Shown: positions 51,123 to 59,479 of the stretch, in pieces
Layout of the letters: every line of letters starts with the position of its first letter
Numbering within the stretch: the first letter of the stretch is position 1
Assembly (NCBI GenBank): GCA_031291615.1
Contig: JARLIS010000058.1
Location: forward strand, 1-64,000
Source: Parvibaculum sp.
GTDB lineage: Bacteria; Pseudomonadota; Alphaproteobacteria; Parvibaculales; Parvibaculaceae
Length of the DNA stretch: 64,000 nt
Direction of reading: 5' to 3'
Program-made: the position numbers and the translations under genes
The notes under the pieces: generated by a model
Seen by the model: the letters and a program-made list of their open reading frames with translations, nothing else
Databases searched by the model: none
What the model was told of the DNA's origin: nothing

Positions 51123-51240
51123 GGCCCTCACCCAACCCTCTCCCAGAGGGAGAGGGCTAGAAAGAAGGCGCTCCTTAACCCCTCTCCCCTTGGGAGAGGG
51201 AGGGACCCGCTGCCGAAGGCAGTGGGAGGGTGAGGGCCTT
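51122..51240. repeat. MITE-like palindromic intergenic element
   Basis: A 119-base element bounded by perfect 13-base inverted repeats (AAGGCCCTCACCC / GGGTGAGGGCCTT). It contains two internal CCCTCTCCC/GGGAGAGGG hairpins. It exactly fills the gap between two convergent genes, overlapping one stop codon by one base. The CCCTCTCCC-type core is that of a widespread class of proteobacterial intergenic repeats. It can also act as a bidirectional terminator. Confidence 0.8.
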
Positions 51241-51243
51241 CGC

Positions 51244-52329
51244 TTATTCCGCCGCTTCCGCCAGCGGCCTCTCGGCGAACAATCGCGATGCGGGGGTCGT
51301 GCCGGTCACGGCGTCGGCGGCGAGGATGACGGCGGCGGCCGTCCAGGCGGGTTTCTCCGCAGGCCAGGCGACTTCGTTTTCGAATTGATAGCCCATCCAA
51401 TAGGCGCCGTCGGCGTCGCGCCACTGGTGCTGCCAGGCGAGCATCTGCTCGGCGCGCTTGCGGTCGCCCGCGACGAGGAGCGCCATGGTGAGTTCGGCGG
51501 ATTCGGCGATGGTGACCCAGGGCTGGTCGAGCACGCAGCGGCAGCCCTTGCCCTCGGCGACGAAAATATCCCACTTCGATGCGATGCGCTTCCGGGCGGC
51601 TTCGCCCGTCACCACGCCCGCGAGGACGGGGTAGTACCAGTCCATGGAGAAGCGTTCCTTCGATTCCCATGTGCGGTCGAAGCGGTGCGGCTTGTCGCGG
51701 AGCGCCTCGCCGAGGCGGGCGCGGGCGGCGGCCCATTCGCGCGTCGGGCGGCCGAGCTCGCGGGCGATGAGCATCGCGCATTCGAGGCTCTTGTAGATCG
51801 AGGAGCAGCCGGTGACGAGCGCGTCGTCTTCGGGCGTATGCGGGTCGGGTGCCGACCAGCGAATGTCGCCATGCGGCGTTTGCAGCGCCAGCACGAAGCC
51901 GATGGCGGCTTCCACATGCGGCCAGATGTCGGCGAGCCATTTGCGGTCGCGCGTGATGAGGTAGTGATGCCAGGCGCCGGTGGCGATATAGGCGGCGAAA
52001 TTGGTGTCGCGGATCGAATGGCCCGCGCCCTCGCAGTCGCCTTTATATTGCGCGTCCTCATCGTCGAAGGGTACGGCGGAGCCGAGCTTGCCCCACCAGG
52101 AGCCGTCTTTCAGCTGCGTGTCGGTGAGATAGCGGAAGGCGCGGCGCGCATGGTCGATCTCGCCGAGGACGGCAAGGCCCATCGCCGCTTCGGTGTGGTT
52201 CCACGGGTCGATGACGCCGCCGTCGTACCAGGGGATCGCGCCATTGTCGCGTTGCAGGTCGAGGATGCGCGCGCGGGCGCCGTCGAAATGTCCGGCGGGA
52301 ATGGCGTCGCCAAAGGTCAGATGCGTCAT
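51244..52329 (-). CDS. (Alpha/alpha)-barrel protein, terpenoid cyclase/prenyltransferase-like
   Basis: 361 residues from the ATG at 52329, which overlaps the methyltransferase stop. It has repeated helix-hairpin units with aromatic and Gly signatures: GAIPWYDGGVIDPWNHTEAAMGL, LKDGSWWGKLGSAVPF, DTNFAAYIATGAWHHYL and WVTIAESAELTMALL. This pattern is seen in squalene/oxidosqualene cyclase-like and glycosidase-like barrels. No DXDD cyclase motif is evident. It lies third in a GT4 - methyltransferase - barrel set. It might act on a polysaccharide or lipid-linked sugar, but no reaction can be assigned. Confidence 0.7.
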   Translation of the reverse strand: MTHLTFGDAIPAGHFDGARARILDLQRDNGAIPWYDGGVIDPWNHTEAAMGLAVLGEIDHARRAFRYLTDTQLKDGSWWGKLGSAVPFDDEDAQYKGDCEGAGHSIRDTNFAAYIATGAWHHYLITRDRKWLADIWPHVEAAIGFVLALQTPHGDIRWSAPDPHTPEDDALVTGCSSIYKSLECAMLIARELGRPTREWAAARARLGEALRDKPHRFDRTWESKERFSMDWYYPVLAGVVTGEAARKRIASKWDIFVAEGKGCRCVLDQPWVTIAESAELTMALLVAGDRKRAEQMLAWQHQWRDADGAYWMGYQFENEVAWPAEKPAWTAAAVILAADAVTGTTPASRLFAERPLAEAAE

Positions 52330-53042
52330 GCAGCCCCCTTGGTGAAATAGAAGACGACGCTCTTGCCCATCACGGGGCCGGCGAGCTTTTCCATCGTTCG
52401 CGTCAGCCAGGGCCCTTGCAGGATATCCCATTCGAGAAAGCGCTTGTAGAGGTTGACCGCCTTCACGTCTTCGCGCTTCACGCCGACAGCGCATTTCAGC
52501 CACCAATAGGGCGAGTGCAGCCCGTGCGCCCAGTGGCGATAGAAGAAGCGGAGGCCCTTTTCCTCGACCGCGTCTTTCAGAACGCTTTCGCGGAAGATGC
52601 GCACATGGCCGCCCGGCTCGTTGTGATAGTCGTCGGAGAGCTTCCAGCAGATCCATTCGGGGAAGAAGCGCGGCACGCTGATCGCCAGCGTTCCGCCGGG
52701 CTTCAGCACGCGCTCGATTTCGGAGACCGCCTGCTTGTAGTCGGGGATGTGTTCGAGCACTTCCGAGCAGATGATCTTGTCGAAGCTCGCATCGGGGAAG
52801 GGGAGAGACAGCGCATTGCCGACGGAAAGCGAATAGGCGCGCTGCGTCTCCGGCTCCATGTCGGGAATCTGGCCGAAGCCCGCGCGCGTGCGCTTCACGT
52901 CCTCGAAGCCGAGGTCGATACCGACCACGTGGCACTTCGCGTGATAATACATGGCGTGAACGTGCCGGCCCGCCCCGCAACCGAGGTCGAGCGCGCGTTC
53001 GCCGTCCTTAAGCCCGAGCAGTTTCAGATCGACGGTCTGCAT
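52326..53042 (-). CDS. Class I SAM-dependent methyltransferase (Methyltransf_11/25 type)
   Basis: 238 residues starting MQTVDLKLLGLKDGERALDLGCGAGRHVH. Motif I is LDLGCGAGRH, the acidic residue is in VVGIDLGFEDVK, and the post-motif regions are GNALSLPFPDASFDKIICSEVLEHI, then RVLKPGGTLAISVP. The C-terminal part (FYRHWAHGLHSPYWWLKCAVG) is specific to this subgroup. It overlaps the GT4 gene upstream by 35 bases and the barrel-protein gene downstream by four bases. Such tight overlaps suggest the three products act together. The substrate is unknown; a sugar or lipid-linked sugar is plausible from the context. Confidence 0.87.
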   Translation of the reverse strand: MQTVDLKLLGLKDGERALDLGCGAGRHVHAMYYHAKCHVVGIDLGFEDVKRTRAGFGQIPDMEPETQRAYSLSVGNALSLPFPDASFDKIICSEVLEHIPDYKQAVSEIERVLKPGGTLAISVPRFFPEWICWKLSDDYHNEPGGHVRIFRESVLKDAVEEKGLRFFYRHWAHGLHSPYWWLKCAVGVKREDVKAVNLYKRFLEWDILQGPWLTRTMEKLAGPVMGKSVVFYFTKGAA

Positions 53043-54375
53043 CTGCTATGGTCTGCCTGTAAATTTCGGTGACTTCACGCGCGGCGCGCTCCCATTTGAA
53101 ATTGGCGAGAATCCGCTCGCGTCCCATGCGTCCGAAGCGCTCACGGGCTTCGGGGTCGTCGAGCAACGCGGCGATGGCGCGGGCGAGCGCCGCGGGATTG
53201 GAATGAGGCACGACCGGCCCCGCATCGCCGATGACTTCCGGCAGCGAGCCGCCATTCGTCGCGATGACGGGCGTGCCGCAGGACATGGCCTCTCCGCAGG
53301 GAAAGCCGAAGCCTTCATAGACGGAAGGCGACACGGCGATGGTCGCCTCGTTGTAGATTTCCGTGATCTGCTCGTCGGTGACGCCGCCGACGAATTCGAC
53401 CTTGTCCATGATGCCGAAGGCCTTCAGCTCGTCGGTCGTGTTGCCTTCGCGCAGGCGGCCTATGACTTTCAGCTTCAGGTTCGGGCGCGTCTTCAGCAGC
53501 TCCGCATAGGCGCGGATCAGGTAGATGAGGCCCTTCAGCGGCACGTCGGCGCTGGCGCAGGCGACAATGAGGTCGTCGCGGCGCTTGATCGTGGGGATCG
53601 GGCGGAACTGGATGTGGTCGATGCCGTGGAGCACCAGGCGCGTGCGCTCTGCCTTCACGCCGAATTCGCGCACCACGTCGCGGCGCGTGCTTTCCGATAC
53701 CACAATCAGGGGATCGAGCTCGCGCGCGACCTTGATCTGCATGTTGAGGAAGGAGTACCAGCGCCGCTTCAGCAGCTTCAGCGATAGCGTTTTCGCGTGC
53801 TCAATGTCGATGCGGCGATCCATGGTGATCGGGTGGTGGATCGTGCCGACAATGGGCAGGCCCATGTCGCGGAGTTTCAACAGGCCCCAGCCGAGCGTCT
53901 GGTTGTCGTGGCAGACGTCATAGTCCTCGACCGTGCCGCGCACATAGCGCGCCATGCGTTCGCAGAAGGTGTAGGGCTCGGAGAAGCCGCCCGTGTTGTG
54001 GCTCCACCATTCGAAGAGGTCGACCGGATAGGCGAACATCCAGGGGCGCAGCGCCTTGATCGGATGCGGGTTCGCATAGAGGTCGAGCGAGGGCAGCTTG
54101 ATGAGCTTCACGCGCGGGTCGAGTATGGGGTAGGGCGGGCCCGAGATCACGTCGATCTGATGGCCCATATCGGCCAGCGCCTTGGCGATGTGGCGCATAT
54201 AGACGCCCTGGCCGCCCGTGGTCGGGTTCGAGCGATAGCTCGGCAGCAGAATGCGCAAGGGCCGGTCGCCGCGCGCGGCCGCGATCTTGCTGAAATCCGC
54301 CCCGGACGTAACCGCAGGCTTCGCCAGCGCGTCGTTCGAGCCTTCGCGCTCAAGCGTCTGCGACATGCGTCTCAA
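53008..54375 (-). CDS. Glycosyltransferase family 4 protein
   Basis: 455 residues from the ATG at 54375 (the Met three codons later, MSQTLEREG, is also possible). It is a GT-B fold: RILLPSYRSNPTTGGQGVYMRHIAKALADMGHQIDVISG holds the N-terminal Gly-rich loop. VCHDNQTLGWGLLKL and TIHHPITMDRRI follow, then the C-terminal nucleotide-sugar domain with VSPSVYEGFGFPCGEAMSCGTPVIATNGGSLPEVIGDAG, containing the E-x7-E motif. The GT4 family uses UDP-, GDP- or CDP-sugars. It is first in the three-gene minus-strand set. There is no signal peptide; it should be cytoplasmic or peripheral. Confidence 0.9.
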   Translation of the reverse strand: MRRMSQTLEREGSNDALAKPAVTSGADFSKIAAARGDRPLRILLPSYRSNPTTGGQGVYMRHIAKALADMGHQIDVISGPPYPILDPRVKLIKLPSLDLYANPHPIKALRPWMFAYPVDLFEWWSHNTGGFSEPYTFCERMARYVRGTVEDYDVCHDNQTLGWGLLKLRDMGLPIVGTIHHPITMDRRIDIEHAKTLSLKLLKRRWYSFLNMQIKVARELDPLIVVSESTRRDVVREFGVKAERTRLVLHGIDHIQFRPIPTIKRRDDLIVACASADVPLKGLIYLIRAYAELLKTRPNLKLKVIGRLREGNTTDELKAFGIMDKVEFVGGVTDEQITEIYNEATIAVSPSVYEGFGFPCGEAMSCGTPVIATNGGSLPEVIGDAGPVVPHSNPAALARAIAALLDDPEARERFGRMGRERILANFKWERAAREVTEIYRQTIADADRRSETARA

Positions 54376-54528
54376 TCCTTACTGTCTCTGGTGCCGCTAG
54401 GGGCGAGGTTCAGCCATGGTGTAACCCATGCTGCGCCGCATTCAAAACGGCGGCGGATCATAGCCAGTTAGGCCGAGCGCAACAAGACGCTAACAATGTT
54501 GTAAGTGCTGGGATTTTGCCTCGAATAG

Positions 54529-54561
54529 CCGTCATGGCCCGGTCAAGCCGGGGCATGACGG
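54529..54561. repeat. REP-like palindrome, probable terminator of epoxide hydrolase gene
   Basis: CCGTCATGGCCCGG and CCGGGGCATGACGG form a 14-base imperfect stem with a 5-base loop. It lies 14 bases after the stop of the minus-strand gene at 54575 and belongs to the same CGTCATG-type repeat family as 17278-17302. Confidence 0.65.
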
Positions 54562-54574
54562 CAAATGAAAAGCC

Positions 54575-55546
54575 TTATCCGAAGCGGCGCTTCAGCCAGT
54601 CGACCATCAGCGCGTTCAGTTCCGCCGGCTTCTCGGCCTGGGTCCAGTGGCCGCAATCGGCGATGATGTGCTTTTCGAGGTCGGGCACGAAGTTTTCCAT
54701 GCCGTTCGTGAGTTCGGGCCTCAGCACGATGTCGTCGGCGGCAGAAACCATCAGGCAGGGCACGTTCACCTTCTCGACCTGGCCTTCGGACTGCTGCCAG
54801 TTGCGGGTGAAGTTGCGATACCAGCCGATGCCGCCCTCGAAGCCGGATTTCTTGAACGCGGCGGTGTAGTAGTCGAGCTCTTCCTTGTTCAGAAGCTGCT
54901 CGCCCGTCCATGTGCTCTCGCCGGCCTGAAAGCTCTTGAGGAAGGAAAGGTTCTTCTGATCGGCGGGCAGGGCGTCGAAATCGGCAAGCTTCATCGCCGA
55001 CTTGCGATACCAGAAGCGCATCGACTTCGCGACGTCGGCATCGAACATCTTTTCGGCGACGCCATATTGCTGGAAGTAGACGATGTACATGTCCTCGCCG
55101 AACACCATGCGCATGCCCGCGATGGGGTCGATGGGGCCGCGCGGCATGAAGGGCGTGTTGACGCCGATGACGCCGGCGACGCGGTCGGGGTGGCGAAGCG
55201 GCATCTGCCAGACGACCATGCCGCCCCAATCGTGTCCGGCGAAAATCGCTTTCTCAATGCCGAGCGCGTCGAGCATGCCGACGAGATCGCCGGTCAGATG
55301 CTCCATGTCGTAGAGCGGAACGGCGTCCTTGCCCTTGGGGCCGCCCGTGTTGCCGTAGCCGCGCATGTCGGGCGCGATGGCGCGGAAGCCCGCGCCGCCC
55401 ACGGCGGGAAGCTGGTGACGCCAGGAATAGGCGATTTCGGGAAAGCCGTGGCACATGACGACGGGAACGCCGTCTTTCGGGCCCTGCTCGTAAATGGCCA
55501 TGTCGAGACCATTGGTCTTCACATAGCGCGGCTCCGGAAATGCCAT
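54575..55546 (-). CDS. Epoxide hydrolase-type alpha/beta hydrolase
   Basis: 323 residues. The oxyanion motif is VVMCHGFPEIAYSWRHQLPAV (HGxPE). The nucleophile elbow IFAGHDWGGMVVWQMPL has Asp instead of Ser, as in epoxide hydrolases and haloalkane dehalogenases. The cap domain contains the Tyr-bearing YYTAAFKKSGFEGGIGWYRNF, consistent with two catalytic Tyr. The acid and base are VSAADDIVLRPEL and DCGHWTQAEKP. HGFPE plus Tyr favours epoxide hydrolase over dehalogenase. It follows an FAD oxidoreductase gene with a 55-base gap, which suggests shared oxidative metabolism. Confidence 0.87.
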   Translation of the reverse strand: MAFPEPRYVKTNGLDMAIYEQGPKDGVPVVMCHGFPEIAYSWRHQLPAVGGAGFRAIAPDMRGYGNTGGPKGKDAVPLYDMEHLTGDLVGMLDALGIEKAIFAGHDWGGMVVWQMPLRHPDRVAGVIGVNTPFMPRGPIDPIAGMRMVFGEDMYIVYFQQYGVAEKMFDADVAKSMRFWYRKSAMKLADFDALPADQKNLSFLKSFQAGESTWTGEQLLNKEELDYYTAAFKKSGFEGGIGWYRNFTRNWQQSEGQVEKVNVPCLMVSAADDIVLRPELTNGMENFVPDLEKHIIADCGHWTQAEKPAELNALMVDWLKRRFG

Positions 55547-55601
55547 CGTGTCTCTCCCTGTCGTGATTTTTTGGCTCTCCCCGAAAGAGGGAGGCTGTGA
55601 T

Positions 55602-57104
55602 TTAAGCCGCCGCCTTGAAGCGTTCGAAATCGGCGGTCGTCGAGAGGCCGAGCTTCGTCAGCATCTCCTTGCGACCCGGTCCGAGCTTCGGCGGGTAATA
55701 TTCCGCATTCCGCTTTTTGCCGCGGCTCCAATAGTAGAGAACCTTGGCGATGTTGACCGGATTCTTCAGCCACTTGCCGGGTTCGTCGACCATGTGAAAG
55801 CCGCGCATGAAGGCGCGCAGCAATGGCAGGTCGGCGCGCACGGCCACCATCATGGCGTCCTCGACAAAGCTCTTGCCGAGCTTCGCCTTGAAGTCCGGCA
55901 CATAGTCGGGGTTGAGCGCGTTGGCGGAGCGACGGATCGCCATGGCGTCCTGTTTGCCCATGTCGTTGTAGTAGGGGCGCAGCGCGGCCTCGACGGCGGC
56001 GTGAAAGTCGATCGACCGGGTGGCGGGATCGCTCGTCTTGTCGAGCACGTCGCGCAGGATATGCGCCTGCACGGCGGCGAAGGAGCACCCGCGTCCGTAT
56101 AGCGGATTGGTGCGGATCACCGTGTCGCCGAGCGGGAAGAAGTTCAGCGCCAGCGGCTTGCCGTTCTTCACCATGTGGCGCCAGCGCTGCCACAATTCGC
56201 CCATGCCGAAGACCTTGCTCTTGGGCTCGGAATATTCAGGCGAGGTCCATGCCGCGATACCCGGCAATTCCGCGCAGATGGCGTCGAAGATTTCCGGTCG
56301 CACGACGGCGCGGCGGATTTCCATTTCGATTTCGGGGACTGCAAGCGTGATCGAAAAGCAGCGATTGTCGGCGGGGAAGAGGCCGTATTTGATGTAGCCG
56401 AGATCGCCCGCGCCGGGCACTTTGGAACGCGCGGGCTCGTCCTTGCCGTCATGCAGCCGATAGTGGCGCGTGAAATAGACGATGCCGGCGGGCGCCGATT
56501 CCTCGCGGATGTCGAGGCCCTTTTCGCGCAGCCATTCGATGGCCTGGCTGTTCTTGCCGCCCGCATCGACAACGATGTCGGCGCGGATTTCGCGCGTGCC
56601 GTTCGCGTCCTCGGCGACGACGCCGCGCACGGTGAGGGCGTCGCCGGTCTTCTCGGTGATCAGGCTGCGCACCAGCGTGCTCGTGACGAAGGTCACGTTC
56701 TTCTGGCGGGCGACGTAGCGGCGCATCACCAGTTCGAGCGTGGTGCGGCGGCTGGTCAGAATGGTGAGGTCGCCGTCGCTCGGTATGGGAACATACTCAG
56801 CCTGCCTTTCGACCGGCATGTTCTCGGCGAAACGGATTTCCCGGCAGCCGGCGGCGAGCAGGTCCTGCATCAGTTCCGGATAGTTGTCGCGGATGATCAT
56901 GTGCAGGCGGGCAAGGAAGGCATGGCTGTGGCGCACATGGCCGACACCCTTGCGCTCCCAGTTGTCGAAGGCTTCGTCGGCCGAAGTTTCAGGCGGCGGG
57001 GGATCGCGGTCGAGGATCGTGATCTCGCGGCCTGTGCCGCCCAGCGCCAGGGCTGTCGAAAGTCCGGCAATGCCTGCCCCAAGCACTAAAACCCGCTCAC
57101 CCAT
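55602..57104 (-). CDS. FAD-dependent oxidoreductase
   Basis: The ATG at 57104 with AGGAGCG upstream gives 500 residues, MGERVLVLGAGIAGLSTALALGG. It has the Rossmann GxGxxG FAD motif, ILDRDPPPP after strand 2, VRHSHAFLARLHMIIRDNYPELM, DIVVDAGGKNSQAIEWL (the DG motif, here DAGG) and a GD-type motif (NFFPLGDTVIRTNPLYGRGCSFAAVQAHILRD). The DG/GD pair points to the PHBH/tryptophan-halogenase/geranylgeranyl-reductase superfamily. The GDTVIRTNPLYGRGCS form is found in an uncharacterised group of proteobacterial oxidoreductases. No halogenase WxWxIP motif is seen, so I do not call it a halogenase. Confidence 0.85.
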   Translation of the reverse strand: MGERVLVLGAGIAGLSTALALGGTGREITILDRDPPPPETSADEAFDNWERKGVGHVRHSHAFLARLHMIIRDNYPELMQDLLAAGCREIRFAENMPVERQAEYVPIPSDGDLTILTSRRTTLELVMRRYVARQKNVTFVTSTLVRSLITEKTGDALTVRGVVAEDANGTREIRADIVVDAGGKNSQAIEWLREKGLDIREESAPAGIVYFTRHYRLHDGKDEPARSKVPGAGDLGYIKYGLFPADNRCFSITLAVPEIEMEIRRAVVRPEIFDAICAELPGIAAWTSPEYSEPKSKVFGMGELWQRWRHMVKNGKPLALNFFPLGDTVIRTNPLYGRGCSFAAVQAHILRDVLDKTSDPATRSIDFHAAVEAALRPYYNDMGKQDAMAIRRSANALNPDYVPDFKAKLGKSFVEDAMMVAVRADLPLLRAFMRGFHMVDEPGKWLKNPVNIAKVLYYWSRGKKRNAEYYPPKLGPGRKEMLTKLGLSTTADFERFKAAA

Positions 57105-57231
57105 TCGTCGCTCCTCGCGCCCCGCTTTCGGCGCCATTTCCATGAAACTAGACCACGGTACAGCGAGAACATAGGGAGGGGAGAGCGGCCTGTCCAGACC
57201 GGAACGAGCGGGATTCTGTGATTTTTGGTCG

Positions 57232-57597
57232 TCAGGACCGCAATGCTAGCGCGATGAGGCAGGTCCAGCCGATCAGGAAGGCGACGCCGCCCAGGGGTGT
57301 CGCGAGGACAAGGGCCCGGCTGCCGGTGACGCCCAGCACGTAAAGCGAGCCCGAGAAGAGAATCGTGCCAACGACGAAGGCCCAGCCCGCCGTCGAGACC
57401 AGCGCATTCGCCTCGCGCGATGCGAGCCAGGCGACCGCGAGGAGCGCCAGCGCGTGATACATGTGATAGCGCGCGCCGATCTCGAAGGCGTTCAACTGTT
57501 CGGCGGGCACGCGGTTGCCCAGCCCATGCGCGCCGAATGCGCCGAAGGCGACCGCAAGGAAGCCCGAAAGCGAGGCGATGGTCAGCCAGAATTTCAT
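57232..57597 (-). CDS. DUF423 family membrane protein
   Basis: 121 residues from the ATG at 57597. Four hydrophobic helices: FWLTIASLSGFLAVAFGAFGAHGL (with the conserved GAFGAHGL), then EIGARYHMYHALALLAVAWL (the YHMYHALALL motif), WAFVVGTILFSGSLYVLGVTG and LGGVAFLIGWTCLIALAL. This is the DUF423/YgdD family, small inner-membrane proteins of unknown function. The upstream 68 bases separate it from the cupin gene on the other strand. Confidence 0.9.
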   Translation of the reverse strand: MKFWLTIASLSGFLAVAFGAFGAHGLGNRVPAEQLNAFEIGARYHMYHALALLAVAWLASREANALVSTAGWAFVVGTILFSGSLYVLGVTGSRALVLATPLGGVAFLIGWTCLIALALRS

Positions 57598-57665
57598 ACC
57601 TGTTTTTCCTTTTCTATCGCCGCAGCGACGGACATGCTGCACCAAGAAAACCGGGGGAGGAAGAC

Positions 57666-58199
57666 ATGACCGAACTGAGGCGCATCGTCACGGGACACAA
57701 TGCGGCCGGGAAATCCATTGTCGCCATAGACGGGCCGCCGGCACGCCAGCTCGGCGCCGATGCGGGCGGTCTCTTTGAAATATGGAACACGGACGGCAAA
57801 CGCATCGACAGCCATGACAAGACGGACCGCGCCGACATCGAGGTCGTGCTGTCTCCGCCGAAGGGCGGCTCCAAGTTTCGCTGGTTCCGCATTGCGCCGA
57901 CGCCGCCCGGCACGCCGCGCGAAGTGCTGGAGGCCGCCTATGCCGACGCATTTGCGCAGATGGGCGCCGCTCATGAGCGGGTCGACACGACGCGCCATCC
58001 CGGCATGCACAAGACGAAGACCATCGACTAGATCATCCTGCTCGAAGGCGATGTGACGCTTTATCTCGACGAGGCCGAAGTAAAGCTGAAGCCGCATGAC
58101 GTCGTCGTGCAGCGCGGCACCAATCACGCCTGGGTCAACACCGGCACAACGCCCGCGCTGCTGATCGCGGTGCTGATCGATGCGGATGTCGCCGTGTGA
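57666..58199 (+). pseudogene. Cupin domain protein interrupted by in-frame TAG
   Basis: The ATG at 57666 after GGGGGAGG starts MTELRRIVTGHNAAGKSIV. The first 121 codons include VLSPPKGGSKFRWFRIAPTPPG and HPGMHKTKTID. TAG at 58029-58031 follows, where related cupins have Tyr (DY-x-V/I-LEG). The same frame continues IILLEGDVTLYLDEAEVKLKPHDVVVQRGTNHAWVNTG, which is the cupin barrel, and ends at TGA 58197-58199. Without the TAG it is 177 codons. The real stop overlaps the next gene start (TGATG), the arrangement expected of a gene that was, or still is, translated through. A single base change (TAC or TAT to TAG) explains it. Confidence 0.85.
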
Positions 58200-58702
58200 T
58201 GTCCGTTGTCGATTTCCAAACCCGGCGTCTCGACGCCACGCCGCTTGATCTTAGCCATCTCGATGAGCTTTGCGTTCTGCATAAGGATGCCGAGGTGTCG
58301 AAGTTTCTGGGCGGCGTGCGCGATGAAGCGGCGACGCATCGCTATATAACCGACAATCTTGCGCATTGGCGTGAGCATGGTTTCGGCACATGGGCCTTGC
58401 GCGACAGGACGGGCGCATTTGCCGGCCGCTGCGCGTTGCGGCACATCACGATCGACGGTGTGGACGAGGTGGAGCTCGGCTACACCTTCCACCGGGCATT
58501 CTGGGGGCAGGGGCTTGCCACCGAAATCTCCCGCAGGGTTGTGGAGCTCGGGTTCGGCGATCTGGCCTTGCCCAACATCATCGCCTTCGCGGTTGTGGAG
58601 CACAGGGCCTCGCGCCGGGTGATGGAGAAGCTCGGCTTCCAGTTTGAAGCGGATCGCGAAATCAAGGGCGCGCTTTGCGCGGTTTATCGGCTCTATCGAT
58701 AA
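58199..58702 (+). CDS. GNAT family N-acetyltransferase (RimJ/RimL-like)
   Basis: 167 residues from the ATG at 58199. Acetyltransf_3-type features are the start FQTRRLDATPLDLSHLDELCVLH, EVSKFLGGVRDE, the strand FGTWALRDRTGAFAGRCALRHI, and motif A LGYTFHRAFWGQGLATEISRRVVELGF (the QxxGxA acetyl-CoA loop). NIIAFAVVEHRASRRVMEKLGFQFE closes it, with the typical N-x-S-x-R-V-x-E-K-x-G-F region reading EHRASRRVMEKLGF. The TGATG overlap with the interrupted cupin gene means its translation may depend on readthrough or reinitiation. The substrate is unknown. Confidence 0.9.
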   Translation: MSVVDFQTRRLDATPLDLSHLDELCVLHKDAEVSKFLGGVRDEAATHRYITDNLAHWREHGFGTWALRDRTGAFAGRCALRHITIDGVDEVELGYTFHRAFWGQGLATEISRRVVELGFGDLALPNIIAFAVVEHRASRRVMEKLGFQFEADREIKGALCAVYRLYR

Positions 58703-58719
58703 ACGAAAGATCGCTGGGC

Positions 58720-59376
58720 TTACTTGCGCGCGGGCTCAAGGCTCCGCCGGAGCGTGTCGAGCGTCGTGCGGCGGATACGTTCGAGGTCGGTCGAGGCGTC
58801 GATCAGCCATTGCGTGCTGATGCCGAGGATGAGGCTGCCGATCATCAGGGCGGCCGCTTCGGCGTCGATGTCGGTCGAGATGGTGCCGTCCATTTGGCCC
58901 TTCCGGATCGCATCCTCGAAGCGTTCCTTCGCATGCATATGCGATACGGCGAAGGCGCTGCGTTGATCCGACAGCGTCGCGACGGAGCCCGCCATGGCGA
59001 CGAAGTAGGAGCGGATCGCCTTTTCATGCTCGAAGTTCCGCAAGTGCACGTCGACGGTCGCGAGAATGGCGTCGAGGCCCGTCACCGGCATGTCGCCCCG
59101 GGTGGTCAGGAGTTCGAGCGAGCGCTCATGGAGATAGCCGATGAGCGCCTCGATGAGCCCGTCTTTCGAGCCGAAGCGCTGGCTCGCCAGGCCGCGGCTG
59201 TAGCCCGCCCTTGCGCCCACCTTTTCGAAGGTGGCGGCGTTGAAGCCTTCCTCGGCGATCAGTTCGGCGGCGGCGAGCAGCAGATTGCGGTCGGATTCGG
59301 CGCGGCGTTCGGCCTGCGTGCGGCGGGCCGCCTGCGGACGGGCTGGGAGAGTGCCGATTTCGTTCGATCCGGTCAT
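58720..59376 (-). CDS. TetR/AcrR family transcriptional regulator
   Basis: 218 residues. AERRAESDRNLLLAAAELIAEEGFNAATFEKVGARAGYSRGLASQRFGSKDGLIEALI is the TetR helix-turn-helix domain. The C-terminal ligand domain is helical (DAILATVDVHLRNFEHEKAIRSYFVAMAGSV, AAALMIGSLILGISTQWLIDAS). It is divergent from the P450 gene at 59480 across 103 bases, so it probably controls that operon. A loose inverted pair GTTG/CAAC lies at about 59390-59411. The ligand could be a substrate or product of the P450 pathway, which is inference. Confidence 0.9.
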   Translation of the reverse strand: MTGSNEIGTLPARPQAARRTQAERRAESDRNLLLAAAELIAEEGFNAATFEKVGARAGYSRGLASQRFGSKDGLIEALIGYLHERSLELLTTRGDMPVTGLDAILATVDVHLRNFEHEKAIRSYFVAMAGSVATLSDQRSAFAVSHMHAKERFEDAIRKGQMDGTISTDIDAEAAALMIGSLILGISTQWLIDASTDLERIRRTTLDTLRRSLEPARK

Positions 59377-59479
59377 TTTGCTGTTTACTTAGTTGTTGGA
59401 CGTATAGCAACATGCTCGAAATAGATAATCAAGCGGGCGAACGTCGAGACCCGCGCATGAAGATCAGGGAGCGGCCGAG

